The notes below the pieces were generated by a model. It was not told where the DNA came from and did not search any database. It saw nothing but the letters and a program-made list of their open reading frames with translations. A stretch of 64,000 nt of DNA from Athripsodes cinereus (Eukaryota; Arthropoda; Insecta; Trichoptera; Leptoceridae): positions 25,376,299 through 25,440,298 of the forward strand of contig OX388329.1 in assembly GCA_947579605.1 (NCBI GenBank), given 5' to 3'. Made by a program: the position numbers and the translations under genes. Position 1 is the first letter of the stretch. Each line of letters opens with the position of its first letter. Below, one piece after another: positions 45,651-58,160 of this stretch.

Positions 45651-48365
45651 TAGGGTGGAACGAATTTTTTTTTTCTCGAATTTTGATTTGGAATAGTTGT
45701 ATTTAGTTGCCTTTTGCCATCAATTGCCTGCATTAAAAATATAAAAATTATCAGACAACGGTAAGAGCCCCCGACAAGACGTCGAATATTTACAAAAAGG
45801 GCAATTTAGGGGCTATTTGCGCGGCCTACAAAACAATACAGAACTTATTAAAATAGGTTTATTTTATTCAAAAACATATTCAAATATAGTTAACTAGCAG
45901 TTGCAATCAAATATTTCATCATTTTAATATACTTTGGTACTGGGACAGTTGAGCAAAGTGCGGGACAAAGCGGGGGCAGCACGCTTCGATCTACGAATTT
46001 GCAGTGTTTCGTTTCAACTAGTGTCGATAATATTGTCTCAAGGTGGAAGGTAGCCCGTCAATTATTTTCACCAGTAGGTACTAGGTGATGTACCTACGTT
46101 TTTTAAGTGTATAAATATGACTTCTACAAGACAAAAGTTAAAATGTTCGATATTTGGTGAAAGTGCAGAGTTCAAGGAGAATATACTACTTAAGTATGAG
46201 AATGTTATGAAATTCTTTGAATGGGTTCGACAAGACTTAAAAATAAAGAACAACACCACAAAATAACCTACATTTTTGGAAAAGTGCCGAAACAGTTGAA
46301 ACAAAAATTTTAGAATTAGGTATGAATAAAATATTCTATTTCAATTGTTACATACAAACGAGTTTTACAGTTACTTAAAAAATATCACTCAAAATGTTTT
46401 GATTTGATTTGTTTGATTTTGTTTGAAATTTGAAAAAGTCTTTGAAGAAACTAAAGGAAAGAAAGGTAGAAGAATTCAGAATACAAAGTGCAAAGCTTTT
46501 TGACATAGCTGCATATAAATGTAAAGAATTTGTAAACTGTACTTGTTTGAGAGAAAATAAAGTGCCAAAAGAGGAACAAATATTTTTAGAAGACCAACGC
46601 ACTAACAGACAAATGGTTTTAGGAAGAACGGATCTTATCTAGAGTAAAAAATTGCAGAAAAGAAGATTACGTGCTCTTAAACAAGAAATCAGGCATAATT
46701 CAAATACAAGAATTAAAGAAATTTCCTTTTCTTTATATAGGCTAAATAGATCTGAAGTTAGTTCTAATGTTGACCTTCCTTCTTGTTCGTCGGCCGCAGA
46801 TGGTCTTGACACCGCGAACAAAGTGGATCAAAAGCCTATAAAGCTCACGGATGCCAGTCTTCATAGTTTGACAATTGTATGCGATAGATACGGAGTATCA
46901 GACCGAGCTGCGGCGGTTATCGTATCATAAATGTTCTATATTCTGCTTCTGATGCTGACTCTGAGGCGCAGTCGACTAACGTCGTGGGCAGGATGAAACT
47001 CAGAAGAATAAGACAGAAAGTTTGCGAGCAAATTTTAACAGAAGAAAGAGTAACAGAAATTCCTGACTTATATTTTGATGGAAGGAAAAACCAGACGGCT
47101 AAAACTGTTTTAAAAAGATCGAAGAGATTTAAAGTGATTGTACAAGAGTTCGATTATTAAAGAACCAGGTTCTGTTTATGTTGGGTATGTGTTTCCAACA
47201 TCGGGCAGTGCGAGAAATATTGAAAGAGCTATCCACGGCTTTTTGACGACTGAAAATATATCACCAGAGAGTATAATTACTGTTGGATGTGATGGAACAA
47301 CCACAAATACAGGGAATGTGGGAGGCGTGATTGGTTTTTTGGAAAAAAGACTATCTCAACCATTGCATTGGATAATTTGTCTCTTATACGCCAATGAGTT
47401 GCTATTGACGCTTTGTTTTCCTATTTGAATAGCCCTATAGCAGAATCTAAATCATTTGCAGGTCAAATTGGTACAGCATTAAAGATGGTTCAAAACATTT
47501 ATGGAAGCTCATTAACAGCACTAGTTATTTGTCGAACGAATTGTTAGCGGTTGTGGACCCTGTTTTATTTCGGAACAGTTACTTCGCTCATCCAGAAAAC
47601 TTGTTGTTGAGTACGATAACAGATACGCGTAAGCACATTAGAGAACTAGCTGCCAGACGCATTTTAAAAGCTCGTCAAGTGAATAAAAATTCTGTTTCGC
47701 GCATGTTTGAGGTGCCAAAAGTGGACTTAAATGCAAGTTCTTACATAGACTTGATAAACTGGCAACAAAATAAATACGAAACCTCAATACTGATGAATAT
47801 TTCCGATAAGCAGTTGTTACTGTTGTTACATCTTATTGAAAATGGAAGAGATTCGGTTTTGGAGTTAATGAGACTGCCTTACCACACCCAGGCCTTGGAA
47901 AGATCAGTAAAAGATGTGATAGAAGCAGCTCTACGTGTATGCGATAAGACAAGAAGATAAGGTTTTGTAAAATCTAATTTAGCGTCTCGAAAGCTCATGC
48001 CAAAGTTTGAGACGAAAATGGATTTTTGTTATGAAAAATGACGTTATTCATACCGACACAACTTTCTGAAACTGTGTATATTTTTAAAATAAATGATTTT
48101 ATTAACTAAAATATACTTTTATCTTATCATATAAATGCATAACATATTATATTTAGTTAATATTTTGTTAATAGGGTGTACTTAAAATAGCGTCTGTAAA
48201 AACTTAAAAATTGAAATTTCAAGTCTATGGCGGGACCTCTTACTATTGAGCTAGAACTTCCAAATTAGTGGGTGTTATTTACAATTATATAAGGCAACTT
48301 TTGCCTGGTATTCCAATTCGATATTCGAAAAAAAAATTTTTTTCATACAAAAGTGTTCCACCCTA
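45651..48365 (+). mobile_element. 2.7-kb hAT-like DNA transposon, inactive
   Basis: The 11-bp terminal inverted repeats TAGGGTGGAAC are perfect and are flanked by an exact 8-bp target duplication ATGAGCAA (45643-45650 and 48366-48373). Weaker similarity of the ends continues (TCGAATTTTGATTTGGAATA against TCGAATATCGAATTGGAATA). An 8-bp duplication and such ends fit hAT, though other 8-bp superfamilies exist. The interior holds a broken transposase-like gene (46430-47960). Confidence 0.9.
46430..47960 (+). pseudogene. Transposase-like pseudogene of the hAT-like element
   Basis: Several forward frames together form one protein: KLTDASLHSLTIVCDRYGVS (about 46837-46896), PDLYFDGRKNQTAKT, then EPGSVYVGYVFPTSGSA, TVGCDGTTTNTGNVGGVIGF, QPLHWIICLLYANEL, and YFAHPENLLLSTITDTRKHI, RELAARRILKAR, YHTQALERSVKDVI. 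I know similar proteins from many insects and cnidarians as repetitive, uncharacterised transposase-like genes. An in-frame stop at 46640, frameshifts near 46925, 47145 and 47410, and an apparent loss of the segment between the QIGTALK and FAHPENLL blocks make it non-functional. Confidence 0.85.
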
Positions 48366-48373
48366 ATGAGCAA

Positions 48374-49152
48374 TCAATTAATTAATTATGTAAATATTAT
48401 TTTAAAAAGAAATCAAGCATTTAGAAACTATAACTTTTTATATGTCTATACCAAATTATCAAATACATGCTAAACAGATATATACTTGTTAATTGACAAA
48501 TAATTTTCTAATCATTTGTTAATAATTGATTAATGTTATCACACAATTAGTTGTATTGTAATATTTCGTATACTTTTTCAACACTTCAATATCACAGATT
48601 ATATTATAATTATGAATGATTTCTTAAATACAAACACTTTTATATCATAATTTAAGTCATGGTTTAATACGGCTGTCGAAATCTTATTGTTTAGTATTTG
48701 TGAAGGATGATAATATGCGATGAATATATTCGGAAGAACCACAAAGTAAATTCCAATATACAAAATATACCTATTCCAATATTTAGAAGCATCATACAAT
48801 ATTTTTCTTGATAAAGACATTTATTTGAGTAACAAAAAAAAAACACTGAAATAATGTCACGGAATACTTCAGGTTTTTCTTCGTCTTTTCCTGACTACAT
48901 TTTGCACAGAATTCTTCAAATATTTTAGTTCTTCCTAATTAAATAAAAAAATACATTCAATTTCATCAAAATGCGTTCATTCTGAATAACTAAAACATTA
49001 CGAAAGCTTTCTGTTGAATACCAACTTGGCTTCTTTAGCATTTTTTTGCAAGTTACTCTCAATTCTATCATTTTCATTTTGAAAGTTCCTCAAAAAGCAG
49101 CTTAAAGATCTACAATAAATCTCACATTTACAGATTAACTTTTGAAAAAAAT
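48374..49152. other. Intergenic, nothing recognised
   Basis: AT-rich. The 73-codon reverse frame at 48599-48820 has no recognisable domain. Confidence 0.45.
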
Positions 49153-49164
49153 ACTATGTTGAAT

Positions 49165-49410
49165 ATCAATAATACCATGTTCTGAGAATGCCCAATGATA
49201 GTTGGCAAAAATGAGCGCTGTTCTTCCGTCCGCAAGAATTATTTCGGCCCGGGCGCCCCTATTTCACAATACACCTTTCCTATGACAACGATATCAGAGC
49301 GCAAGGAATATCGTGGAAAGAGATGACGCAATTGGCGCAGAGACGCTCTGAATGGAGGAGGCTTGTTTCTGCCCTGTGCTCCCGAGAGGAGGCGAAGAAT
49401 GCATGAATGA
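49165..49410 (+). mobile_element. Short LINE tail (family B) with 12-bp target duplication
   Basis: Flanked by ACTATGTTGAAT at 49153-49164 and 49411-49422. The forward sequence encodes HVLRMPNDSW, then ALFFRPQ, DNDIRAQGISWKEMTQLAQR and RSEWRRLVSALCSREEAKNA-stop with one frameshift, ending in a short ATGA tail. It is a heavily 5'-truncated copy of the family at 37930-38430. Confidence 0.92.
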
Positions 49411-49985
49411 ACTATGTTGAATTCATTCATATCACTTTCATGTAGATATATTTTACATTGATAATGTAATGTTTTACTGAAAGTAAATGTTGAATTTCTT
49501 ACAATTTATTATTAGTATTATAATATATTTATTCATCTAACGGCTAATTTAGAAATTATTTTCTTACATAGACACATACGATTTTTTAAGTCTTATAGTA
49601 ATGTTATTTGTCAGTCTCGTGTACCTATCTCTCTATCTAGTGATCATCTACTATAGTGAAAGCTGATATTGGGTTCACAAACAATATGTCAAAAGTTTCT
49701 ATTGCTACTTATTAACATTGATAAGGTGATTAAATAATGTATCGATGATTTCTCTATTCGAGATAGTAGGTAATAATATTACTTACTTGAGTTATGTTAT
49801 AACTCCACCTTGTACCTACCTACTAATTTACTACTAATTTACTTTGAAATGTTTGAAAATGTCATACTCGTATACCTACTATACTGATGAATTTAGAGAT
49901 ACTTATTCAATTAGTTCCGTTGTCAAAAAAGCCCTTTATAAGTTATGGCTTCCAAATTAATGGATGTCAAAGTATTTCGATCCTG

Positions 49986-50208
49986 CAGGGTTAGTCTTGA
50001 CATAATATAAATACGATCTTATCTTAATCTTGTCTTGATTATAATCATACGACGCGCGAAGTGACTTTAGTCAAAAATACGTGCATATCAATCTCCAGGT
50101 AGAGGTAGCGTGGTGTTTTTTTTTACAATAGTCTCTTCGCCCGTCGTATAATTATTAATGTCAAGACAAGATTAAGATCGTATTTAGATTGTGTCGAAAG
50201 CAGCCCTG
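49986..50208. mobile_element. 223-bp MITE with CAGGG ends
   Basis: Inverted termini of about 75 bp: left CAGGGTTAGTCTTGACATAA, TAAATACGATCTTA, AATCTTGTCTTGA, CATACGACG; the right end gives the same words in complement. No target duplication was found with certainty. Confidence 0.8.
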
Positions 50209-50323
50209 CTGATCACTGGATTGCAGCTATTTTTAGCAACAAGCTCTTCCAAATCTGAGATGATGTTAAAACAAAAAAATGTTTAATACATTATATATTA
50301 TATCAATCAAGTTAAAACATAGC

Positions 50324-50572
50324 CGACGACCGGTGTGGCGCGGAGGTAACGCTCTTGCCTTTGAGTCACGAGGTCCCGGGTTCGATTCCCGACCAGGTCA
50401 AAATGAAGAATGACCTTTTTCAAATTGTCCTGGGTTTGGGTGTTACATGTATATGTGTGTAGTGCATTGTATATAATATGTGTATCGTCGCGTTAGTACC
50501 TATAATACAAGATTCATTTCTTAGTTTGGGACTGTGAATTGTCTACACATGTTATGTTATGTTATGTTATAA
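50324..50572 (+). repeat. tRNA-derived SINE, near full length
   Basis: The tRNA-like head carries box A (GTGGCGCGGAGGTAACGC) and a perfect box B (GGGTTCGATTCCC), with GACC/GGTC pairing at the acceptor ends. A body with GTATCGTCGCGTTAGTACC follows, and a (GTTAT)n tail. The same body starts this window. The tRNA part cannot be a functional tRNA in this context. Confidence 0.85.
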
Positions 50573-53500
50573 ATTTGATGTTTTTTCTATGATTTAACTT
50601 ATATTTAACTTAAGGAACTTATACGATTAAAATACGGTTCAAGTATTTCACAAACAATGTATTTAATACCAGCATTTAAAAGTATTGATATTCTAAATTT
50701 TAGACTTCAATATACGGGTATAATATTATGTTAAAATTAATAAAAGAAAACTGCGGATGTAGTTGAGTTCACATTAAGGTTTTTAAGCTAATCTTAATCT
50801 ATTTTAAGAGAATCTTTACAATACCTAACTTAGTTACTTTGAATTGATTGTATTCTTTTATCTACGCTTCAGATGGTATTAGGTACTTCTCTTTGTAATA
50901 TTTCCAAATCACTCACGTTTTCATCTTGTATCTAGTTTCATTATTCATATTATGCATCAACATCATTGATGTATGTTGTATCATTATGTATGCTTTATAT
51001 GATCCGCTATCGTTAAGAGTAAAAGTAAAATTCTTAGAAATAATATGCAGATTACGGTAAGTAACGGTACAAGTTCACTCCTATGTAGGAATACAAAGAC
51101 GATATATTTTTAACACGAACAAACTTAAAACGAGTAAGATAACTTATTTTAGGAACACTGTCTATATTATTTTGGGAATAAACATAGGCTGTTATTTACT
51201 CGAATAAATAAGTCAACGTGTAATTTTATAGTTTTTAAATAATCGTGTATCTGCTAAAGAATACGCACATTTTTTAACTTAATATATACCATCTTGAAAA
51301 TGTTTCCTTCCTCTTTATTACCTTTGAAGACATTTTTTGTGTCCCGAATAAGAAAAAGATTTCCTGCTAGGATTTCCATATCAATCTGTCAGTCATTATT
51401 TTTATATAAATATCACCTGCTCTCTTTTGAAGGTTATCAGATCATCATTTTTAAGGATCGGTCATAATTGATGGTGAATTTTATAACCAAAAATAGAAGA
51501 AAATAGTATACCTACATTAATAATTGCCCTTAAAGGCTACAAAGTAACTAAAGTTGATATTTTTCAACCGACGGTTCTTGGTGGAAATTCATGTGGAATT
51601 AATTATAAATAAAACGCTTATTTATAGTAAATCCACAGTGACTTTTTATTGGACGCACGCCGGCTGTATAAAGTAATTTAATTGATGCTAAATAAAAGTC
51701 TAATTGGTTTTTACTTCAATTGTCTTAAAAAAATTAATTAATATGTAAAATAAAATTAATGAATCTTTTCCCGAAAAAATCAAGATTTTTCAAAGTCAGC
51801 AAAATTATTTTCAATTTTTGTTTAAAATAAAATTAAATCATAAATCCTCATTTTCTTCTTCATAAATTGCTATGACGTAGAACGAACTATCGGATATCGA
51901 GGTATTGAACAAGATCAAGTAAAGTACCCGATAACCAGTTGAATAAAGTAATGTGCAGGCAAAGCGTTAACTTACATATTTACCATAATGACAGTTGTGT
52001 CGCTAGTGTAGTTATAATAATAATTAAAATGTCTTTAATTTTTTTACCTAGACAACTTATTAGTACCTACATAATAATTATTATTATCTCGCTAATATTT
52101 AAGGGACAGCTAAACGGGATTAAACGCCATCTACTTCTATGTTTGCATATTGACACGTGCCAGAGAAAGGGCATACTAACTGTCTTTCATGAATGCTTAG
52201 TAACAATCGGTTGTTTTAATCGAAAAATTAAACGATTTAGTTCATTTTTATAACAAGACAATATCCTTTTAACCGCTTTACATTCTTTATATGAGGAAGA
52301 ACATTTCCATATATAAATTAAATTAAATTATTTGAAAACATTATTACGGATAATTATTATTATATGACACTAATAATGTGAGCATCACAAAACAATGAAG
52401 TGCAGTGACTTCTGTTACAAACCATCCTATAGCTGGAGATTCACATAATCCGTTAAATATAAATTAACAACGTTAAAAATTAACAACTTTTTTCTGCCTC
52501 AAAAATCGTTGACGAACTTACTTACTTCCACTAAAAAAGGTAACTATAAGTAAATTCCGATATTTTAAAAAAATATTCCTAGTTGTACAATAGTTTTCGA
52601 GTGTGACTTCAGCTTGATAAGTGGCAGTTGCGATTTCTACCTTAACATTTTTTACGAACACAACTTAAATTAGGTAAAACAGCATACACTGAACGGCGTT
52701 GTATGTTTTCACCCACATGCTTGAAATTATTTGAGAAAATTTAACTGTACGGATTAATATTGCTCGCGTTATATTTAAAACAAAATATAATCAAAAAGTT
52801 ACGATATTATTTTTTTCGTTAATGGGTTAAAGATTAACAATGTTAATTTTTTTATGAACTGTTTTCAGATCCGCATACCACTGTTATTGTTTTATTATTG
52901 TTAGCTCTATTTACTATTAACTCTTAGATATACTACTTATTATCGCTATTATATCATTATTTTCGCCTGTGATTATTCAACGACAGACTGTTATTTCATA
53001 TTGTTATTATTATAATTATCATTAAAATACGAATATACCATAAATTAGACAGACCTACAATCGCTGTAGAGCTACACAAAGAAATGTTGACAAGTGGTAA
53101 AATGAAGAACTAAGAATGACATTTAATACATTTCAATGAATAATACAAATCTTTCACACTTAATACATACACACGTTACCTTCTCTGAAAATACAAAGTG
53201 AAAAAGATACCTACAGTCTTAAATATGTACAAATTTTTCAATTCATTGGAAGTTAACCATTGAAGAAATGGATTGTTAATTAAGTATAATAAGATATTTA
53301 AATTTAAATTTGCACCAAATTCCACATTTGAGTGCGTTAGGAATGCAACGCGAAGTAAGCTATTTGCAAAAGCGAATGTAATAAAACAACTATTTTGTGA
53401 ATTATTTACAATGAATGTTACATACCTACATAAATCGAGACTCTAATTGTAACATAGTAAAAATAGGGTATGCTCCGTTAGCGCCATTGTGTTTGACTAA

Positions 53501-53639
53501 AGAAGATAGCTGAACTATTCTCATTATAAACAATATTTAATAAATCATGATTCAATATTATTAAATTTTGTCCATCTACGTGTATATCTGTAGTACGAAT
53601 AGACAAAAATAAGTTTTTGGACTATACATATAATTATAT
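50573..53639. other. Intergenic, nothing recognised
   Basis: About 3 kb of AT-rich DNA. The 104-codon frame at 51939-52253 has no recognisable protein and an AT-driven composition. Confidence 0.45.
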
Positions 53640-53790
53640 GAAGTGGCAAAATTAAGGAGGCCACACAGAGCCCTGCACATGGCGGAAGATCGCTCGAAGT
53701 GGAGACTGATAGTCTATAGAAGGAGGCATGACAATCGTCAGAATTGAGAGAATGACAGAGATGATGATGATGATAATATAATAATGTTAA
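53640..53790 (+). mobile_element. LINE 3' tail (family I)
   Basis: Forward frame fragment RRPHRALHMAEDRSKWRLIV then YRRRHDNRQN-stop, followed by a (GAT)n tail: the extreme C-terminus of a non-LTR RT ORF. Related to 40915-41150. Confidence 0.7.
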
Positions 53791-54610
53791 AACGCTGAGA
53801 CACAGTAAGGTTAAAACTGATTCAGTCTACCTTGGTACGGGCTCATGCCCAGAAAAGTAGGTTTTATAACATTTTATGTTTTTAAACGCTGTTTTGTAAA
53901 TGAATGAATAAATGAAATAATTGGAAGAAAGACTCTGGATCACGTTTTCCTTGAATCTCTTAAAGCATTCGAGCATATAATCATTAGAGTGAAAAATAAT
54001 CAGTGGTGTTGTTTTAATGCATTTTTGAAATTCTTGAACACGTTTTTTCACAATGCAATCGTACAAAACCTCGAACAATCTCATACATAAGTATTTATGT
54101 AGTAGTGTTGTTATGAGAGGTAAACCGTGTTATCAGTCAGACCGGCCGGTTTTCCTTTCATTTGGTTCTCGATTACGCTGCAACGATTGGACAAGGCGTC
54201 CAAACACCACAAGTTTCGCTCTGATTATTAATAATTATAACTCAGCATTATAACGAACTCTACACAAAATATGACAAATATAGATTTTATATGACATTTG
54301 TACAACTGTCATGTCACTAATATGTTAAAAAACCTACATCGATGTCTAATATATTATTTTATTTTTTAAGTCAAAGTTCTTCATCCAAATTTCAATGTTA
54401 TTGACAGAAGGCACTTGTTGGAAGTCCATTTCAAGATAAATATTGACATAAAAAAGTTGACTCTGAATTCACTTGATGCTTCATGTTATCGTTATATAAA
54501 AGCACACTCTTTACAAACAAATGTACACATAAATCCTAATTTGCTTAACTAATTTCTCTATTTAATCTCATCAAATTAATAAACGAAATCTTATGAATTA
54601 TGCTCTAGAC

Positions 54611-54886
54611 CAAGGGTGTCAACGTGCGGCCCGCGAAGCATATGGACACTTTTTTTAATAATAGTCGGCACAAATACCCGTTTTTTTAGAAAATATTCTT
54701 AAAAAAACCGAGGAGTTTTGAAACATCTCAATTTCCTATACCATTTTGAGAATTTGGTGACGGGGGGGGGGGAGAAATTTTAAGGTGAACTAAAATTATT
54801 AAATGTTACATATATTGTTGTGCGGCCCGCTAGGAAATCTCATTTCTAAAATTTGGCCCGGCTGCTGAAAAGGTTGGCCATCCATG
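54611..54886. mobile_element. hAT-type MITE with 8-bp target duplication
   Basis: The 276-bp element starts CAAGGGTGTCAAC and ends with the complement of CATGGATGGCCAAC. It is flanked by CTCTAGAC at 54603-54610 and 54887-54894. GCGGCCCGC segments near both ends are typical of hAT MITEs. It contains a G10 run and is non-coding. Confidence 0.9.
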
Positions 54887-55284
54887 CTCTAGACATTCTT
54901 TGTCGTAGTTCATTATTTGACTTGAAGGTGGTAAATTTGCATGCTCAGATTGAAATTAATAGCATATTTGCACAATAATTGCACGTATGTTGCAACAATA
55001 TTCATATACTTAAAGAATTTAGAAGCATGACTTAAACATGTGGACAGATATAAAAAAAATCTAACCTAAATATTGACTTGATCAACTTAGTTTTGGGTGA
55101 TTTTATTATGCTCGCTGTTAATTTAAAGCTATTTTGTACAACAATAATTGTCAATATTGAGCGTTCAATCATTTTTCAACACAGCTTATTATAGTTTTTC
55201 TTTGCATCTATTATTATATAATAAAAAGTATTTATATCAATATTATTAATATAATCTGTAACTTTTTGCGTATTTTCCATTATG

Positions 55285-55424
55285 GTATGAAGTAAACACT
55301 AAACTTTTTTATAAATACACACTATATTTTATAAATGAGTAGACAATTGTTTCGTCTTTTACCAAGACATTATCATATAAAATAAAGTGTGTATTTATAA
55401 AAAAGTTAAGTGTTTACTTCATAC
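55285..55424. repeat. Fold-back element with about 45-bp inverted arms
   Basis: Left GTATGAAGTAAACACTAAAC, TTTTTTATAAATACACACT and right AGTGTGTATTTATAAAAAAG, TTAAGTGTTTACTTCATAC are near-perfect reverse complements around a roughly 50-bp centre. Probably a short MITE. Confidence 0.85.
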
Positions 55425-55689
55425 TATTTATATCACTAATTTGTTAAATAATTTATAGCTTTTTTTTGTCATTATGTCAATATTTGTGATTGCATTTAAA
55501 ATTCTGAAACAAATTTTCATGTTGACACCTCAAGACCTCTTCATTATGCTAATTGTAAAACAGTTTAGTTACAGTAGAGATTTTTATTTCTCATAATTAT
55601 TCACAATTTAATTGTCAGCCTTGCATCAGCCCTGAACGTGAAATTTCCATAGACATTACTACAAATCGGCGATGTTAAAATTATAAACC

Positions 55690-55775
55690 AAGCGACCTCG
55701 ATAGTGCAATGATCGAAATACTAGTTTTGCATTTACGAGGTCGTGGATCAATTCCGGGAAAGATCGTGGATCAAC
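55690..55775 (+). repeat. Possible degenerate tRNA-derived SINE head
   Basis: GATAGTGCAATGATC resembles box A and GTGGATCAATTCC resembles box B at roughly tRNA spacing, in an ACCTCG...CGAGGT hairpin context. Two mismatches to box B make this tentative. Confidence 0.35.
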
Positions 55776-56623
55776 AATAATTATTACTCAATTATATAAA
55801 AAAAAATGCGACAGAATGGGTGAATTTTAGGTACTAAATCACACAACTTATATAAAAGCGCTGCACTGTGATTTCAAAACAAATTGTTAGTCTCATGTAA
55901 AATCAGTGGGAATTCAATAATTACTATGTATTTACTAAAATTACTCTTGCGTATGACATTAAGAAGCCTACACAAAGTTTTATAATATGGAAATTCATCA
56001 CATCAGAGAATAAACCTTGAATTTACGTTTTGGTTGCAAAATGATCACCCTGTTAAGAATCGACTGTATTATGATTTAAACTTAACATTTAGGTTGTGTT
56101 GAACATTATAATAGCTCGAAGACAATGTACGTAATGTTCGAAATATACTCGATTGTGATTCATAACGATAATAATATTAATTATAGATTATTATCGAATA
56201 AATTCTTCTCGATCTATGACTAACGATTGTTTTTAATACCTTATAATAATAACAATAAGTATCGAATGTTAAAATTGATCGATACCGGTTCAAGGGTATT
56301 CTAGTTTACCTTGTCAGTTCCAGCTTTCCTATGCATGCGTCCTTTTGGTGTCGCAATAATTTGTAACAATGCTGTGAAGAATGGTGCAAGTAATTACATT
56401 AACCTTTACTATATTTAAAAGATTATACAAATGGACACAAACAAATGTTTTTACATTTTATCTCATAGAATTTTTGGTAAAGAACAGTTCTTACACTTTT
56501 TTCTGTAAGTTATCAAATATTCTATAAAAAACAGGTATTCCTAAAACCTCGCTATCAGACAATATTAACATCTGCAATTCAACAATGAGGCACGTCATCT
56601 ATCCGCAATATATTTTTTTTTTG

Positions 56624-56955
56624 GCACAGCTAGAACAATTTAAGCAGTTATAGTAGTAGTACAAAAATAGTTGAATTTATATTTTAGCTAGCACAGCTAG
56701 AACAATTTAAGCAGTTATAGTAGTAGTAAAAAAATAGTTGAATTTATATTTTAGCTAGCACAGCTAGAACAATTTAAGCAGTTATAGTAGTAGTAAAAAA
56801 ATAGTTGAATTTATATTTTAGCTAGCACAGCTAGAACAATTTAAGCAGTTATAGTAGTAGTAAAAAAATTGTTGAATTTATATTTTAGCTAGCACAGCTA
56901 GAACAATTTAAGCAGTTATAGTAGTAGTAAAAAAATTGTTGAATTTATATTTTAG
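56624..56955 (+). repeat. Tandem array, five copies of a 67-bp unit
   Basis: Units start at 56624, 56691, 56758, 56825 and 56892 with GCACAGCTAGAACAATTTAA and end TTTATATTTTAGCTA. Copies differ by only a few bases (ACAAAAATAG, AAAAAAATAG, AAAAAAATTG). The last unit stops 4 nt short. Non-coding. Confidence 0.97.
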
Positions 56956-58160
56956 AATGTGTTTAAAGTGGTGATGATGTGCGTGCCGATTGCATATCCA
57001 TTGTCCCCTTGCTTATTCGAATGCACAAACGCACCCACAATGTCTGTCTGGTTAATTTATTATCTGAATTTATATAAAAAAAGTTCTTGTATATTATAAT
57101 TTGTAAGCATTAGGATGCTTTAACATAATTTTGCACAGTTTTGTTTCATAGTGTAACGTGGTCCTCCAATTAAGATAATCAGGTTCATGGTTTTATCATC
57201 TGCACGTTGTGTCTAAATCCAGTAAAACAAAACTTAGTAAGCACTTCTGATCTCAAAAAATCATGCATTTCATATTTTATAGTAACTTTCATAGTAAAAA
57301 GTAAATAACTTGCAATAACTATTTAGCTTTATTATAAGTATACTCGTACCTATTCAATAGCTATGCCATGGCGCATCTAACCAAAAACGATGTAAACAAA
57401 ACACTTTTATTCGAATTGTAGAGTAAATATAATTAACTATGATAAAATATTGAACGGAATATAAAACAACACTATTAACATTAAATCGATTTGTTACAAG
57501 TTTTATGTATCGGCATTATGAAATATTTATAAGTATATCTTGCAAACAAACAAAACGATTGTTGAATTCCTTGCATATTTTCAAAGAAATGTTCGTTGAA
57601 TACGATCATATCGATAAAACTAGCAGGAAATCGTCAGCAACCATAATGAATTACTATTTTATTAAAGGATGTACGCGCATTATTCATATTAAATTGCTAT
57701 ATGCGAAGTAGAATTGAATGTTAATGTTAAGTATGCAAGTTTTTCTAATTTAAGTAATAATAATACTATTAAAATTATTAAATAAGATTTATGGGACTCA
57801 CGTTGGAGTATTTTCAATGAATACTTTAAATACTAAATTTGTTTTGTAAGGATATTTTTATGTGTTATATATACTTAGTTACAAAATATTTTGAATTATA
57901 TTACATCCGAGACGTTAGAATAATGTCTAAGCAATGGAAGAGAGAATAATATGGCTTTTGATTAAATATTTATTACTTTCTGTCTGTAGAACTCATGATT
58001 ACAACAATAAAAATATAATTAAAGGAATTAGGAGCATGGAGCATATTATTTCTTTACATTAATAACCATAAAATTTCCCATCTACAGAGGACATTTATAT
58101 CCATTAATTCGCTCATTATAAAATGATGTATGTGTCATACTGAAAAAGTTACTAGTATTT
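56956..58160. other. Intergenic, nothing recognised
   Basis: AT-rich; no supported feature. Confidence 0.45.

Noticed and set aside
46430..47960. Domesticated host gene derived from the hAT-like transposase
   Set aside because: Stops, at least three frameshifts and a missing middle segment, with intact element ends and target duplication: a dead transposon copy, not a conserved gene.
50324..50400. Functional tRNA gene
   Set aside because: A and B boxes are good but stems are imperfect, and the sequence continues into a SINE body shared with positions 1-75.
51939..52253. 104-codon forward open frame as a gene
   Set aside because: Ile/Leu-rich because of AT-rich DNA; no domain or conserved motif seen.
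56624..56955. CRISPR-like array
   Set aside because: Head-to-tail 67-bp units without spacers, in a eukaryotic genome: an ordinary tandem repeat.
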